From the NCBI RefSeq assembly GCF_018604545.1, contig NZ_CP075896.1, positions 3,348,001-3,412,000 on the forward strand: a stretch of 64,000 bases of DNA. The letters are read 5' to 3'. This DNA comes from Streptomyces koelreuteriae (GTDB taxonomy: Bacteria; Actinomycetota; Actinomycetes; Streptomycetales; Streptomycetaceae). How positions within the stretch are numbered: the stretch's first letter is position 1; each line of letters begins with the position of its first letter. The position numbers and the translations under genes are program-made. Below the pieces are notes generated by a model. It was not told the DNA's origin. It made no database searches and saw nothing but the letters and a program-made list of their open reading frames with translations. Below, piece after piece: positions 52,811-60,858 of this stretch.

Positions 52811-53892
52811 ACATGGCGCGCCACACCATCCTCCGCACGGGCACGGTTGCACTGACGCTGACCCTCGGCACTCTCGTCCTTACGGAACCGGCCCACGCGG
52901 TGGAGCCAACGGGCAACGGCCAGGGCGCCAGCGCCAGCCAACAAGGCGGCGGCGACAAACAAGGCGTCTACGCCGCCGCCCGCATCCAGTACTCCGGCTC
53001 CGTCGCCAAAGGCGGCGGCACCGGAAACGTGACGTCCACGGACGTCAACTGGACACCCCCTCCCTGCTGGTACGCCCCCTACCTCGGCGCCAAGGACTTC
53101 AAAAAGGAGATGTCCAAGCACATCGACAGCCAGCTGAACACGCCTGGAATGAGCGGGACCCCGGGCGCGGCGCTCGGCGAGACCAAGCGCCACTACGAGG
53201 ACGAGTTCGACATCCCCGGGAAACCCGGCTACAAGGACTACAACGTCGAGAACGACGGCAAGGGCATGTTCTGGGCCGGCGTCGAGAACCCCAACGAGCC
53301 GGACTACCTCAAGCGGACCTCGTGCACGGACCTCCCGTTCTGGGTCGAGAACGGCGATGCCCCGCCGCCCCAGTACGAAGAGGCCATCACCCCGGAGATC
53401 CTCGCCGCTCTCGCCTACCAGCACATGGAGCTCCCCGACACCAAGGTCACCCTCGCTCCCGAGGCCAACACCAAGGTGAACCTGCCGACCTGGGCCTGGC
53501 TCGAGAAGGCCGTCTTCGACGAGGTCCAGGCCACAGCCGCCCTCAACGTCCCCGGCTTCAACATCCAGGCCACCACCACCGCCAAGCCGGTGTCCCTCAA
53601 GCTGGAGCCGGGCACCGAGGACGCCGAGACCTATCCCGCCTCCGGCGAGTGCACCATCAACGCCGACGACTCCATCGGCGAGCCCTACGCCAAGGGCAAG
53701 GCCGACCAGACACCGCCGTGCGGGATCAAGTACCTCCGCTCCTCCGGCGACGGCACGTACAAGCTCCAGGCCACCATCACCTGGGACATCGCATGGACCG
53801 GCACCGGCGGCGCCGGCGGCGACCTCCCGAACGGCACGTTCGGCAACGACCAGGACATCACCGTCCAGGAGATTCAAGCCGTCAACAGGTGA
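52807..53892 (+). CDS. Cassette D secreted protein
   Basis: A secreted protein of about 361 residues with signal peptide ending PAHA (around residue 30). VNWTPPPCWYAP, YKDYNVENDGKGMFWAGV, SCTDLPFWVENG, PTWAWLEKAVF, TTAKPVSLKLEPGTEDAE, GECTINADDSIGEPY, PPCGI and VQEIQAVNR match the other copies, and the four cysteines are present. GTG at 52807, which overlaps the lipoprotein stop (GTGA) and has GGAG eight bases upstream, is preferred over GTG at 52801. No catalytic motif is recognised. Confidence 0.83.
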   Translation: MNMARHTILRTGTVALTLTLGTLVLTEPAHAVEPTGNGQGASASQQGGGDKQGVYAAARIQYSGSVAKGGGTGNVTSTDVNWTPPPCWYAPYLGAKDFKKEMSKHIDSQLNTPGMSGTPGAALGETKRHYEDEFDIPGKPGYKDYNVENDGKGMFWAGVENPNEPDYLKRTSCTDLPFWVENGDAPPPQYEEAITPEILAALAYQHMELPDTKVTLAPEANTKVNLPTWAWLEKAVFDEVQATAALNVPGFNIQATTTAKPVSLKLEPGTEDAETYPASGECTINADDSIGEPYAKGKADQTPPCGIKYLRSSGDGTYKLQATITWDIAWTGTGGAGGDLPNGTFGNDQDITVQEIQAVNR

Positions 53893-54295
53893 AGACGCCG
53901 AGCTTGAGACAGCAACACCGGCTGGCACGGTGACTCCGGGACACCGTAAAGCAGTTGCTTCACTCGCGTGACTGCTTCTGCTCGCCGAGCGCTGCGCAAG
54001 GCGGCCCGACCTCCGGCCCTGCGACACTCAGCCACCGTTCGTAGATGTGAAGACCCCGTGGCCAGGCCTCCGCCACCAGCAGCCACGTCCGTACCATGGG
54101 ACATCGATTCGGCAAGCTTCAAACCGACTGGTCCCGGGGCGCACATTCCGACGGATGGGACGTGGGCATGCGGCACCAGATGTTCGGGCTCTACTGCGCG
54201 GCGTAATCAATTGTTGACAGCCAGCCTTTTGCGACTGTGACGGTGGTGAGCCCAACGAGAGCATGCTGACCACGCAAGTGTTAACGGAGGGGCCC
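53893..54295. other. Intergenic region upstream of WXG100-like operon
   Basis: About 400 bases with no gene. TTGACA at 54214-54219 could be a -35 element for the operon starting at 54296, but no good -10 follows. GGAGG at 54286 is the ribosome site. The base composition is lower in GC toward the right. Confidence 0.4.
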
Positions 54296-54610
54296 ATGGG
54301 GGAGCACGAACGCCTGGTAGTCGACTACCAACTTCTGGAGTCTTCGAAAAGAAATCTGAGGGACATCAACAGAGCCCTAAATGGCATCGACGATCACCGT
54401 GCCGAAATTCATGACATTTGGGGCCATGAAAGCATCGCCGGCAAGATGGACCAGTTCGTGAGCAACTGGGACAACTATCGCCGTGAACTCCTTGAAAATG
54501 TCAAGGACTTGAGCGAGCAAGTTGAGACGTCACTCAAGAGCTTCGAGAAGCTCGACATCGATCTCAAGAACGCGAGCGAGAAGAAGCGCGGCAAGAACGG
54601 GGGAAAGTAA
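54296..54610 (+). CDS. WXG100-like small type VII partner
   Basis: A 104-residue helical protein with IHDIWGHESIAGKMDQFVSNWDNYRREL around residues 38-65 and FEKLDIDL at 83-90, then a Lys/Gly tail. F-x-x-x-D fits the type VII signal pattern shared with the other small proteins. ATG at 54296 follows GGAGG. The effector gene follows after four bases. Confidence 0.78.
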   Translation: MGEHERLVVDYQLLESSKRNLRDINRALNGIDDHRAEIHDIWGHESIAGKMDQFVSNWDNYRRELLENVKDLSEQVETSLKSFEKLDIDLKNASEKKRGKNGGK

Positions 54611-54613
54611 CCG

Positions 54614-55918
54614 ATGGGTACGGGCAAGGGCAAGCGGCGACCGGTCGACTGGCACCCGCTGGCAGAGAAGGACCCGATCCCCGGCGACCCGGAGGACATC
54701 CGCGATGAGGTCCGCAAGATGAAGGACCTCGCCTCGACCCTCCGCGACCAGGCCGGCATCCTACGCAAGGCCGCCGACGGCGACGCGCTGCAGGGCAATT
54801 ACGCCGACAAGATCCGCGAGAAGTCCGGCGACCTCGAGAAGCGCTTCCGCGAGACGGCGGCCCGTTACGAACGCGTGGTCGGCGACCTCGGCAAGTGGGC
54901 CAACGAACTGGAGGGCTTCCAGGAACGGGCCGACGGCGTCCTACGAGCCGCGAAGAAGGCCGACGAGGACCACGCTGCCGAGGTGAAGAAGAAGGAAGCC
55001 GAGGCCAAGAAGGACGACAAAGACGGCGGCAAGAAGGCGTCGGAGGAATCCGACCCCAACAGCCACTTGGCGCCGTACCACAAGCAGCTCAACCAGGTCA
55101 TCTCCGACCGCAACTCCCGCGCCCAGCATTACGCCGAGAACATCGACAAAGACATCTCGGACATCATCAAGGACAGCAAGTGGGAGGACTTCAAGGACTG
55201 GGTTCACGAGCATGCGGAAGCGATCAAAACCGTTGTTGATATCTTGAGCTGGGCAGCGACCATTATCGGAGTCATCGCCCTCCTCTTCACGCCGGTCGGA
55301 TGGCTGGCGACCGCCATCATGTTGACCACCATCGGCCTTACAGCACTCGTCGGTGTCGGGCACACGCTGTTGGCTCTCTCCGGTGACGGAAGTTGGGCGG
55401 ATGTCGCCATGGACGTCTTCGCGCTAGCGACCCTGGGATTCGGCAGCATCGCTCTGAAGGGCGTGAAGTCCGCAGCGACAACACTCAAGGCTGCTAGTAG
55501 GGCGGGACGGTTCCAGCGGTACTCGAATCTGCGCAAGATGCTCGACAAGAACATCATGCGATACGGCACCGACTCGGCCCGCGGCGCGAAAGCGGTGCGC
55601 GCGAAGGATGCACTGCGACAGATCGGGGCCAAGGAAACACGGCCCGGGACGAACCGACTTGACCGCCTGCTGAGCGGCGAGGAGGAGGTCGCCAGTGCGA
55701 GCAAGTTCGCCAAGAGCATGCGCGCCGAGTTCGGCGGGAATCCCGATGTGGCGAAGGCAGCCGACGCAATGGACAAAGCCGCACTGAAGTTTAAGCTGAA
55801 CTACGGGGCTGCCACCACGGTAGACGTGGGTGACAAACTCGGAGAAAAGGGCCCCTACGCGGACCAATACGGTGACGCCAAGGATGTCCTGAAGCGTGAA
55901 GTCGGGAGCCGATGGTGA
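54614..55918 (+). CDS. WXG-type effector with hydrophobic core
   Basis: A 434-residue protein. The start PVDWHPLAEKDPIPGDPEDIR closely matches the opening of the RHS toxin (PADWHVLDLDKDPTPGDPQR). The position of W-x-G is GNY (61-63). A Lys/Asp/Glu-rich coiled coil continues to about 200, then a hydrophobic region (about 210-262) and SWADVAMDVFALATLGFGS. The last 140 residues (RYSNLRKMLDKNIMRYGT, LSGEEEVASASKFAKSM) have no recognised domain. Type VII export is inferred. It is followed by a membrane protein, which could give immunity. Confidence 0.78.
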   Translation: MGTGKGKRRPVDWHPLAEKDPIPGDPEDIRDEVRKMKDLASTLRDQAGILRKAADGDALQGNYADKIREKSGDLEKRFRETAARYERVVGDLGKWANELEGFQERADGVLRAAKKADEDHAAEVKKKEAEAKKDDKDGGKKASEESDPNSHLAPYHKQLNQVISDRNSRAQHYAENIDKDISDIIKDSKWEDFKDWVHEHAEAIKTVVDILSWAATIIGVIALLFTPVGWLATAIMLTTIGLTALVGVGHTLLALSGDGSWADVAMDVFALATLGFGSIALKGVKSAATTLKAASRAGRFQRYSNLRKMLDKNIMRYGTDSARGAKAVRAKDALRQIGAKETRPGTNRLDRLLSGEEEVASASKFAKSMRAEFGGNPDVAKAADAMDKAALKFKLNYGAATTVDVGDKLGEKGPYADQYGDAKDVLKREVGSRW

Positions 55919-56384
55919 CCACTCCGGAGTGCGAATCGACCAACATAAACCGGATGCGACGACATTCAAAGCAGAATTCGAGGGAGTGGAGATAGTGGCA
56001 ACAATCCCGGCGAAAAGTCCACGGGAATCACAGGCCATGAAGTTCCTTGCCGCGTACACACTGATGCCGATTCTCTGTTTCGCCTTCCAAGACCTCGGCA
56101 GCAAGTACGGCGGAATGGATTGGCTTACCTACGGTTACGCGGCATGGCCGTTGATGATCGCACCTGTACTGATGCTGGTCCTGCTTCTCAGGAACCGAGA
56201 ACTCATCCGTAACCCGCGGACGGGTTCCAACTTCTCCCAGACGATCAAGATCGTTGCCGTCATGTACCTGATCTGGAACATCATCGGGGCCATCGGCTAC
56301 AGCTGGCTGGCCGTAGTTTCTGTGCTCTCCTCCCTGACGATCCTGATCGCCGACCGACAGCTCAAGAAGCAGGCCCGCGCGTGA
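55896..56384 (+). CDS. Multi-pass membrane protein of the effector operon
   Basis: A membrane protein of up to 162 residues with about four helices (AYTLMPILCFAFQDL, YAAWPLMIAPVLMLVLLL, IKIVAVMYLIWNIIGAIGYSW, and LAVVSVLSSLTILIA). The start is uncertain: GTG at 55896 overlaps the effector by 23 bases, GTG at 55929 is an alternative. The position directly after an effector with a hydrophobic core suggests a membrane immunity protein; this is inference. Confidence 0.62.
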   Translation: MKSGADGDHSGVRIDQHKPDATTFKAEFEGVEIVATIPAKSPRESQAMKFLAAYTLMPILCFAFQDLGSKYGGMDWLTYGYAAWPLMIAPVLMLVLLLRNRELIRNPRTGSNFSQTIKIVAVMYLIWNIIGAIGYSWLAVVSVLSSLTILIADRQLKKQARA

Positions 56385-57064
56385 GCACGCCCGATACAGA
56401 GCAACAGCCACCCGCCGTCGAGGTAACTGCTCCCCGCGGCTACGAGCTCATCCTGCCACCCGGCTGGGTCCGCATCCCTCTGCGGGAGGGAACGAAGGAA
56501 GCACTCGAGAAGCTCCTCTTCTCACACATGGGGCAAGTCCCGGAGGACATTCCGCGGGATGATGCGATGCGCTTCCGGCTGGACATGCGTCGCCAGTTGG
56601 AGAAGCAAGCGCGCGCGGCCAGGAGAAACGGTGGCCTAGACCTCTACCTTCCGGCGCTCCCGCGCGGAGGAATCTTCCTCATGGCTTCTTTCATCGTTGC
56701 CGAGATGCCAATCGGCCAAACCCATGCCGTTCCTCCACAGGCAGTGATCGCTCAACTGGCCGACGAGGACATCCCCGGCGGAACGGCGACAAGAGTCGAC
56801 GTGGCAGGGGCACCCGCACTCCGCCGCGACTACCGCTCCACCCCTGACGAGGGAAAACTCAGTTCCGCGCCTGAAGCCGTACAGCAAACTGCCCTGCCGA
56901 CGCGGCGGGTCGAGTACGTGCTCCCCGTGGCGGACGATCCCGGTCGCTGGATCAGCATCAACTTCTCCACACCGGGTGACGGCGATATCGACAGTGAATT
57001 CACCGGCGTGCTGGTCGAGTTGTTCGACGCGGTGGTCGGCACGTTCAGATGGAGTTATGAGTGA
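56381..57064 (+). CDS. PsbP/LpqN-like protein of the effector operon
   Basis: A 227-residue protein without signal peptide. It opens YELILPPGWVRIPLREGTKEALEKLL and closes WISINFSTPGDGDIDSEFTGVLVELFDAVVGTF, the same frame as the protein at 50378. ARRNGGLDLYLPALPRGGIFLMASFIVAEM is the central part. It overlaps the neighbours on both sides (GTGA). Function unknown. Confidence 0.72.
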   Translation: MSTPDTEQQPPAVEVTAPRGYELILPPGWVRIPLREGTKEALEKLLFSHMGQVPEDIPRDDAMRFRLDMRRQLEKQARAARRNGGLDLYLPALPRGGIFLMASFIVAEMPIGQTHAVPPQAVIAQLADEDIPGGTATRVDVAGAPALRRDYRSTPDEGKLSSAPEAVQQTALPTRRVEYVLPVADDPGRWISINFSTPGDGDIDSEFTGVLVELFDAVVGTFRWSYE

Positions 57065-57714
57065 GCTGGCTCAACGTCAAGCACGCCATGGATCTGTCCC
57101 CTTGGATCCGCATCCCGCTCATGTGGCCGGAACCGGGCCTTGAGGACGTCGATGAGGCACAAACGCCTGAAGCGTGGGCACGCTACTTCGCCGAGGGCCT
57201 CTGGGCGGATTTCGCATCGGAGAAGCCGAAACCGGGCGAAGTGGACCTGCTGAGCAACATCCTGTTGATGTACGCCGTCCGGGCCCCTGCAGCCTTTCCG
57301 GACTTCGAGGTCTTCCTCCATCTCCCGCACCCGCGAGACATCCCGCTTCCTGCGTACGTCGACCTGGTGGAGATCGAGGAGGGCGAAGACCAAAGAACGG
57401 CGCTTCGTGAGCTGACCCACGCCGATGCGAGCTACGCCGTCGAGCCCCCCATCGTCGAGGACTTCGACTCCCCGCATCTGGGAACCGGCTTGCGGGTACT
57501 GCGCTACTACCAGGACGCGGACAGCAACGAGGTGCACGTCGGCCTCCGTTACGCCTGGCGCTATGAGAAGGGCACGGAAGCCGCGGACGTCCTGATCATC
57601 CTGGCCGATCCCGACGCCGGCCGGATCCTCCGGGCTCTCGACGATGTCGACGAATTCGCCCGCACCATCCGGATCAGCCCGGATGAGGAAGTGGGTACTT
57701 GGAATTCCTCGTGA
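57061..57714 (+). CDS. Effector-operon protein, family shared with 57857
   Basis: A 217-residue soluble protein with WIRIPLMWPEPGLEDVDEAQTPEAW, FPDFEVFLHLPHPRDIPL, LGTGLRVLRYY and EFARTIRISPDEE at the end. The gene at 57857 ends with GRGLRCLRYF and DFARSIWLNPNPE in the same order. The first gene of the pair overlaps its upstream neighbour by GTGA. Its function is unknown; the repeated design suggests a duplicated accessory family. Confidence 0.7.
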   Translation: MSWLNVKHAMDLSPWIRIPLMWPEPGLEDVDEAQTPEAWARYFAEGLWADFASEKPKPGEVDLLSNILLMYAVRAPAAFPDFEVFLHLPHPRDIPLPAYVDLVEIEEGEDQRTALRELTHADASYAVEPPIVEDFDSPHLGTGLRVLRYYQDADSNEVHVGLRYAWRYEKGTEAADVLIILADPDAGRILRALDDVDEFARTIRISPDEEVGTWNSS

Positions 57715-57856
57715 TACTGGCGGCTGCATCGTGCGTTGGCCCAGAGCTCACCTTGGCTCGCGGAAGGAAAATCTGCGACATGGCCTCTTCCGTACCGGAA
57801 AGGGTGTTTTCGGCACACCGTCCGACGATTCGAGTGATCGGACCCCCTGACCACAC

Positions 57857-58453
57857 ATGATCCTCTTCGAATCCGAGGCCGACCCGACCGAGTGGTTCCC
57901 TCTGCCCCTGCACTGGACGGACAACGAGCGGGACCAGGACGAGATGGTGAAGTGGTCCGTCATATGCACGGAGATCGTTCATCAACGCCACAAGCGGTGG
58001 TGGCGGCGGCCCAAGCGGCTTGCGATCGCCGATCACTTCCTGCAACTGGCCGAGGCCCATCCGATCCCGAACGTTCCGGCGCACCAGGCCTTCGTCTACA
58101 GCGGTGACCCCGGCCGGGTCCCGCAACCTTTCTACGCTCTCACCGCGCAGTCGGAGGGCAAGGACCAGGACACGGAACTCCACATCATGGTTCAAGCGGC
58201 AGGTGACCACCCTGTCCGCCGGCCCGACGTCTCGGACTTCCGTTCCGACCGCCTGGGGCGAGGGCTGCGCTGCCTTCGCTACTTCGGTGACAACGGCGAG
58301 TACGGATCCCTCAACTACGGCTGGTGGTCGGAGGAGCACGAGGTCTACGCGACCGTGCGCACGGTGTCGACGGAACTCGACTGGCTGACGGCGAACCTGG
58401 GCATCTTCGACGACTTCGCCCGCAGCATCTGGCTCAACCCGAACCCGGAGTGA
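57857..58453 (+). CDS. Paralog of the 57061 protein
   Basis: A 198-residue protein with DPTEWFPLPLHWTDNERDQDEMVKW, RLAIADHFLQLAEAHPIP, GRGLRCLRYF and DDFARSIWLNPNPE, parallel to the protein at 57061. No signal peptide or membrane segment. A 143-base gap separates them. ATG at 57857 is used. Confidence 0.7.
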   Translation: MILFESEADPTEWFPLPLHWTDNERDQDEMVKWSVICTEIVHQRHKRWWRRPKRLAIADHFLQLAEAHPIPNVPAHQAFVYSGDPGRVPQPFYALTAQSEGKDQDTELHIMVQAAGDHPVRRPDVSDFRSDRLGRGLRCLRYFGDNGEYGSLNYGWWSEEHEVYATVRTVSTELDWLTANLGIFDDFARSIWLNPNPE

Positions 58454-58458
58454 CCTGC

Positions 58459-59440
58459 ATGAACGTCTGGCAGCCGGCGCCAGGGGAAACTCCCCTCGCC
58501 CGCGTTCCCATCACCTTCGCCAGCGGTGCGGCGATGCGTGTCAGGGGGCCGGCGGTGGTTCCGCAACACCGAGCGCAATGACATACAGAATGAGCTGGAC
58601 GGCTGGCCCGAAGGACCGGGGCATGCCGCCCGTTCGACGGGTGGCGCGGTGGTCGGGAGCGCCCTCAGGGGTACGGCGCTGACCGTCGGAGTCCTCATCA
58701 TGGCGTTCCTCTCCGCCTTCGGCGGCAATCTCAGCGGCTCCTCGTCACGTTCGGGCTCCCGCTCGTCCGACGACCCGGCCGACGAAGTCGAGGACTTTCC
58801 CGTCATGTGGGCCGCGCCCGGCACCATCGCCCGTTCCCTGCCATGGCAGCTGGACCCGGCGCGCGCGAAGCAGAAGCACTACCGCACGCACCTGATCGTC
58901 ACCGACAGGCGCCTGGTCATCGTCGGCATGCCCTTCTCCGAACGGGAGTACAAGCGCGTCGACGACACCGTGCTCTGGGAGACCCCGCGCGCCGCCATCG
59001 GGAGCATCGAGCGCAGGGACTTCAAGGACGGCGATGATGTCAAGGTCGTTTTCACCGACGGCTCCTGGTGCAGGTTGCGCACCTCTGGCCGGGATCGCCT
59101 CATGCGATACCTCGTCGACCGGCTTGACTTCGTACCGTTGGATTCCCTCACACCGGCCCAACGCAAGACAGCCGAGACCTTCGCGTCGGCCCATGCCCCG
59201 GACGCAGGCCCTCCGGTGGTCACGCGCAGCGAGTGCGGCTGTCATCGCGTCGAAGTCCTGGCGCCGAGTACCACCGATGCCTTCTTCGGGCACTCCACCC
59301 ACGACGTGGTCATGGACGGGGACGGCAACACAGTCGACCTGTGGCAGTACCACTTGGAGGACTGGTCGCCCGAAGGGCTTGCCGAGCGACGACGCCTGCG
59401 AGCGCCCGCACCCCCGTCCGGCCGGGCTTCACGGGACTGA
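58459..59440 (+). pseudogene. PH-like paralog of 49423, interrupted by a frameshift
   Basis: ATG at 58459 opens MNVWQPAPGETPLARVPITF, the counterpart of the start at 49423. A run of five G at 58544-58548 shifts the frame by one base. Dropping one G restores VRGRRWFRNTERNDIQNELD and the rest of the gene, which then matches the paralog to its end (HSTHDVVMDGDGN). The downstream part is otherwise intact, with ITDRRLVIVGMPF-type and SECGCHRVEVLAPSTTDAFFGHS segments. It is a recent frameshift, a sequencing error, or a gene starting late at ATG 58526. Confidence 0.7.
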
Positions 59441-59524
59441 ACGAAGGGCGCAGGCGCCGACGCCGATGCTTCGTCCACGTTGTGTGGAAAGGCTCGGCGG
59501 TGTCATCGTCGCCGCCGGGGCGTT

Positions 59525-60094
59525 CTAGCGCTGGCGCCCTGCCCGGCTCTTCCCCTTCCCCTTCTTCCGCAGCCTCCGCATCCGTTCCCGCTCCCGAGCC
59601 GCGTCTTCCTCCGCCCGTGCGCTGATCCAGCGGTAGACGAGCAAGCCCACCAGCACGGCACTGATGATGTAGGCCAGAAACGCACTGCCGGTACCGGGGA
59701 TGTAGGCGCAGCTCTCCGAACGGCAGTTCTTGCCGGGCAGACCGCTCAGCAGATAGAAGAGCGGCCCGAACGCGGCCAGGCAGCAGGCCGCCGTGCCCGC
59801 GGTATGCATGCCACGCGACAGGCGTGTCCGGTCCGAGGCTCCGGCCGCACACCGCAACGCTCCGATCGCTCCGAGCACGGTGATCACGCCAAGGACGCCA
59901 CCGACCGCCCAGGAACCACCGGGCAGGTCCACCAGCATCGGTACCGTCTCACGCGCGAATCGCTTCCACAGCCCCATGACCAGCAGGATCACTCCCATGC
60001 CGACCACCAGACAGACAACCACCCCAGCGATCCCCAGGCCGTCTCGGGCCTCGAACCTGCGGTTGGTTCCTGCGTCTTCGGCTGATCTCCGCAC
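59525..60094 (-). CDS. Four-helix membrane protein next to WXG100-like gene
   Basis: A 189-residue protein with four membrane helices (GIAGVVVCLVVGMGVILLVMG, WAVGGVLGVITVLGAIGAL, CCLAAFGPLFYLLSGL, AYIISAVLVGLLVYRW) and a Lys/Arg-rich tail ending GKGKSRAGRQR. An extracellular loop has NCRSESCAY, a likely disulfide. GTG at 60094 with AGGGG upstream is used. It is 96 bases downstream of the small WXG100-like gene at 60191-60490 on the same strand. Function unknown. Confidence 0.68.
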   Translation of the reverse strand: MRRSAEDAGTNRRFEARDGLGIAGVVVCLVVGMGVILLVMGLWKRFARETVPMLVDLPGGSWAVGGVLGVITVLGAIGALRCAAGASDRTRLSRGMHTAGTAACCLAAFGPLFYLLSGLPGKNCRSESCAYIPGTGSAFLAYIISAVLVGLLVYRWISARAEEDAARERERMRRLRKKGKGKSRAGRQR

Positions 60095-60190
60095 CTGTCG
60101 TCCCCTCACGCCGGCTGACGATCCCCGACCGGGCGAACGCCGGTCCGGTGCGTGCAGCGTCCGCTGCCGCACCGGACCGGCGTCTCACGG

Positions 60191-60490
60191 CTACTTCCGA
60201 GCCTGCTTCGCCAGTTCCTCGTCGATCTGCTCGAACTTGTCGGCCGCCATGGTGAGGTAGTCCCCCATGCCGTCCAGACCGTCCAGCGTGGTCTTCGTAC
60301 CGTTCACGAACTCGTCGAAGTTCTCGTCGAACGCCTTCGAGGAGCTCTTCGTGACGTAGCCGGACTGGACGAGGTTGTTGATGTACTTGCGGAGAGCGTC
60401 GAGCTTCTCCTGGAGCTTTTCCTTCTCCTTCACGACATGCTTGGCAGCTTCCCGCATGTCCTGATATGTGATGTCAAGGTCCTTGGCCAT
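60191..60490 (-). CDS. WXG100-like protein beside EccC gene
   Basis: A 99-residue helical hairpin protein. SGY (43-45) sits where W-x-G would be, and FEQIDEELAK (86-95) closes it, matching F-x-x-x-D in the other three small proteins. Its position, divergent from the EccC/EssC ATPase, suggests it is the main EsxA-like substrate. ATG at 60490 follows AAGGGAG. Confidence 0.8.
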   Translation of the reverse strand: MAKDLDITYQDMREAAKHVVKEKEKLQEKLDALRKYINNLVQSGYVTKSSSKAFDENFDEFVNGTKTTLDGLDGMGDYLTMAADKFEQIDEELAKQARK

Positions 60491-60858
60491 GAAGCCGCTC
60501 CCTTTCACAACGCCGCAGGGCCAACCCCCGTGGCTCCCTGTTTGCGGACTCGTCGGCCCGTAGGCCGAGTTGCTGGTCGCACGTGGCAACCGGTGTGATC
60601 GTCCGCTCTTGCGTCTGCAGCTTACGGGTGTGGCCAGTGGTGCCACATCCCCGGCTTGTGAACGAGACGTCATGAAGTCGTGCACGACGTTGCCAAAGGG
60701 AACGTCTCGGCGCCTCCCCATTGCCCCACTGTCGTACCGAACGGATATCGTCCTTACGACTGTGACCCGCGTGACTGAAGCGAACAGGCGGCGGACGCGG
60801 ACGCAGCGACATGGACCACAGCGGCCACACCGGCCCAGTGGCACGGGGAGGACTAGTC
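60491..60858. other. Divergent promoter region for WXG100-like and EccC genes
   Basis: About 370 bases between the divergent genes with no coding sequence of their own. It should carry both promoters. No convincing box or operator was identified by eye. Confidence 0.4.
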
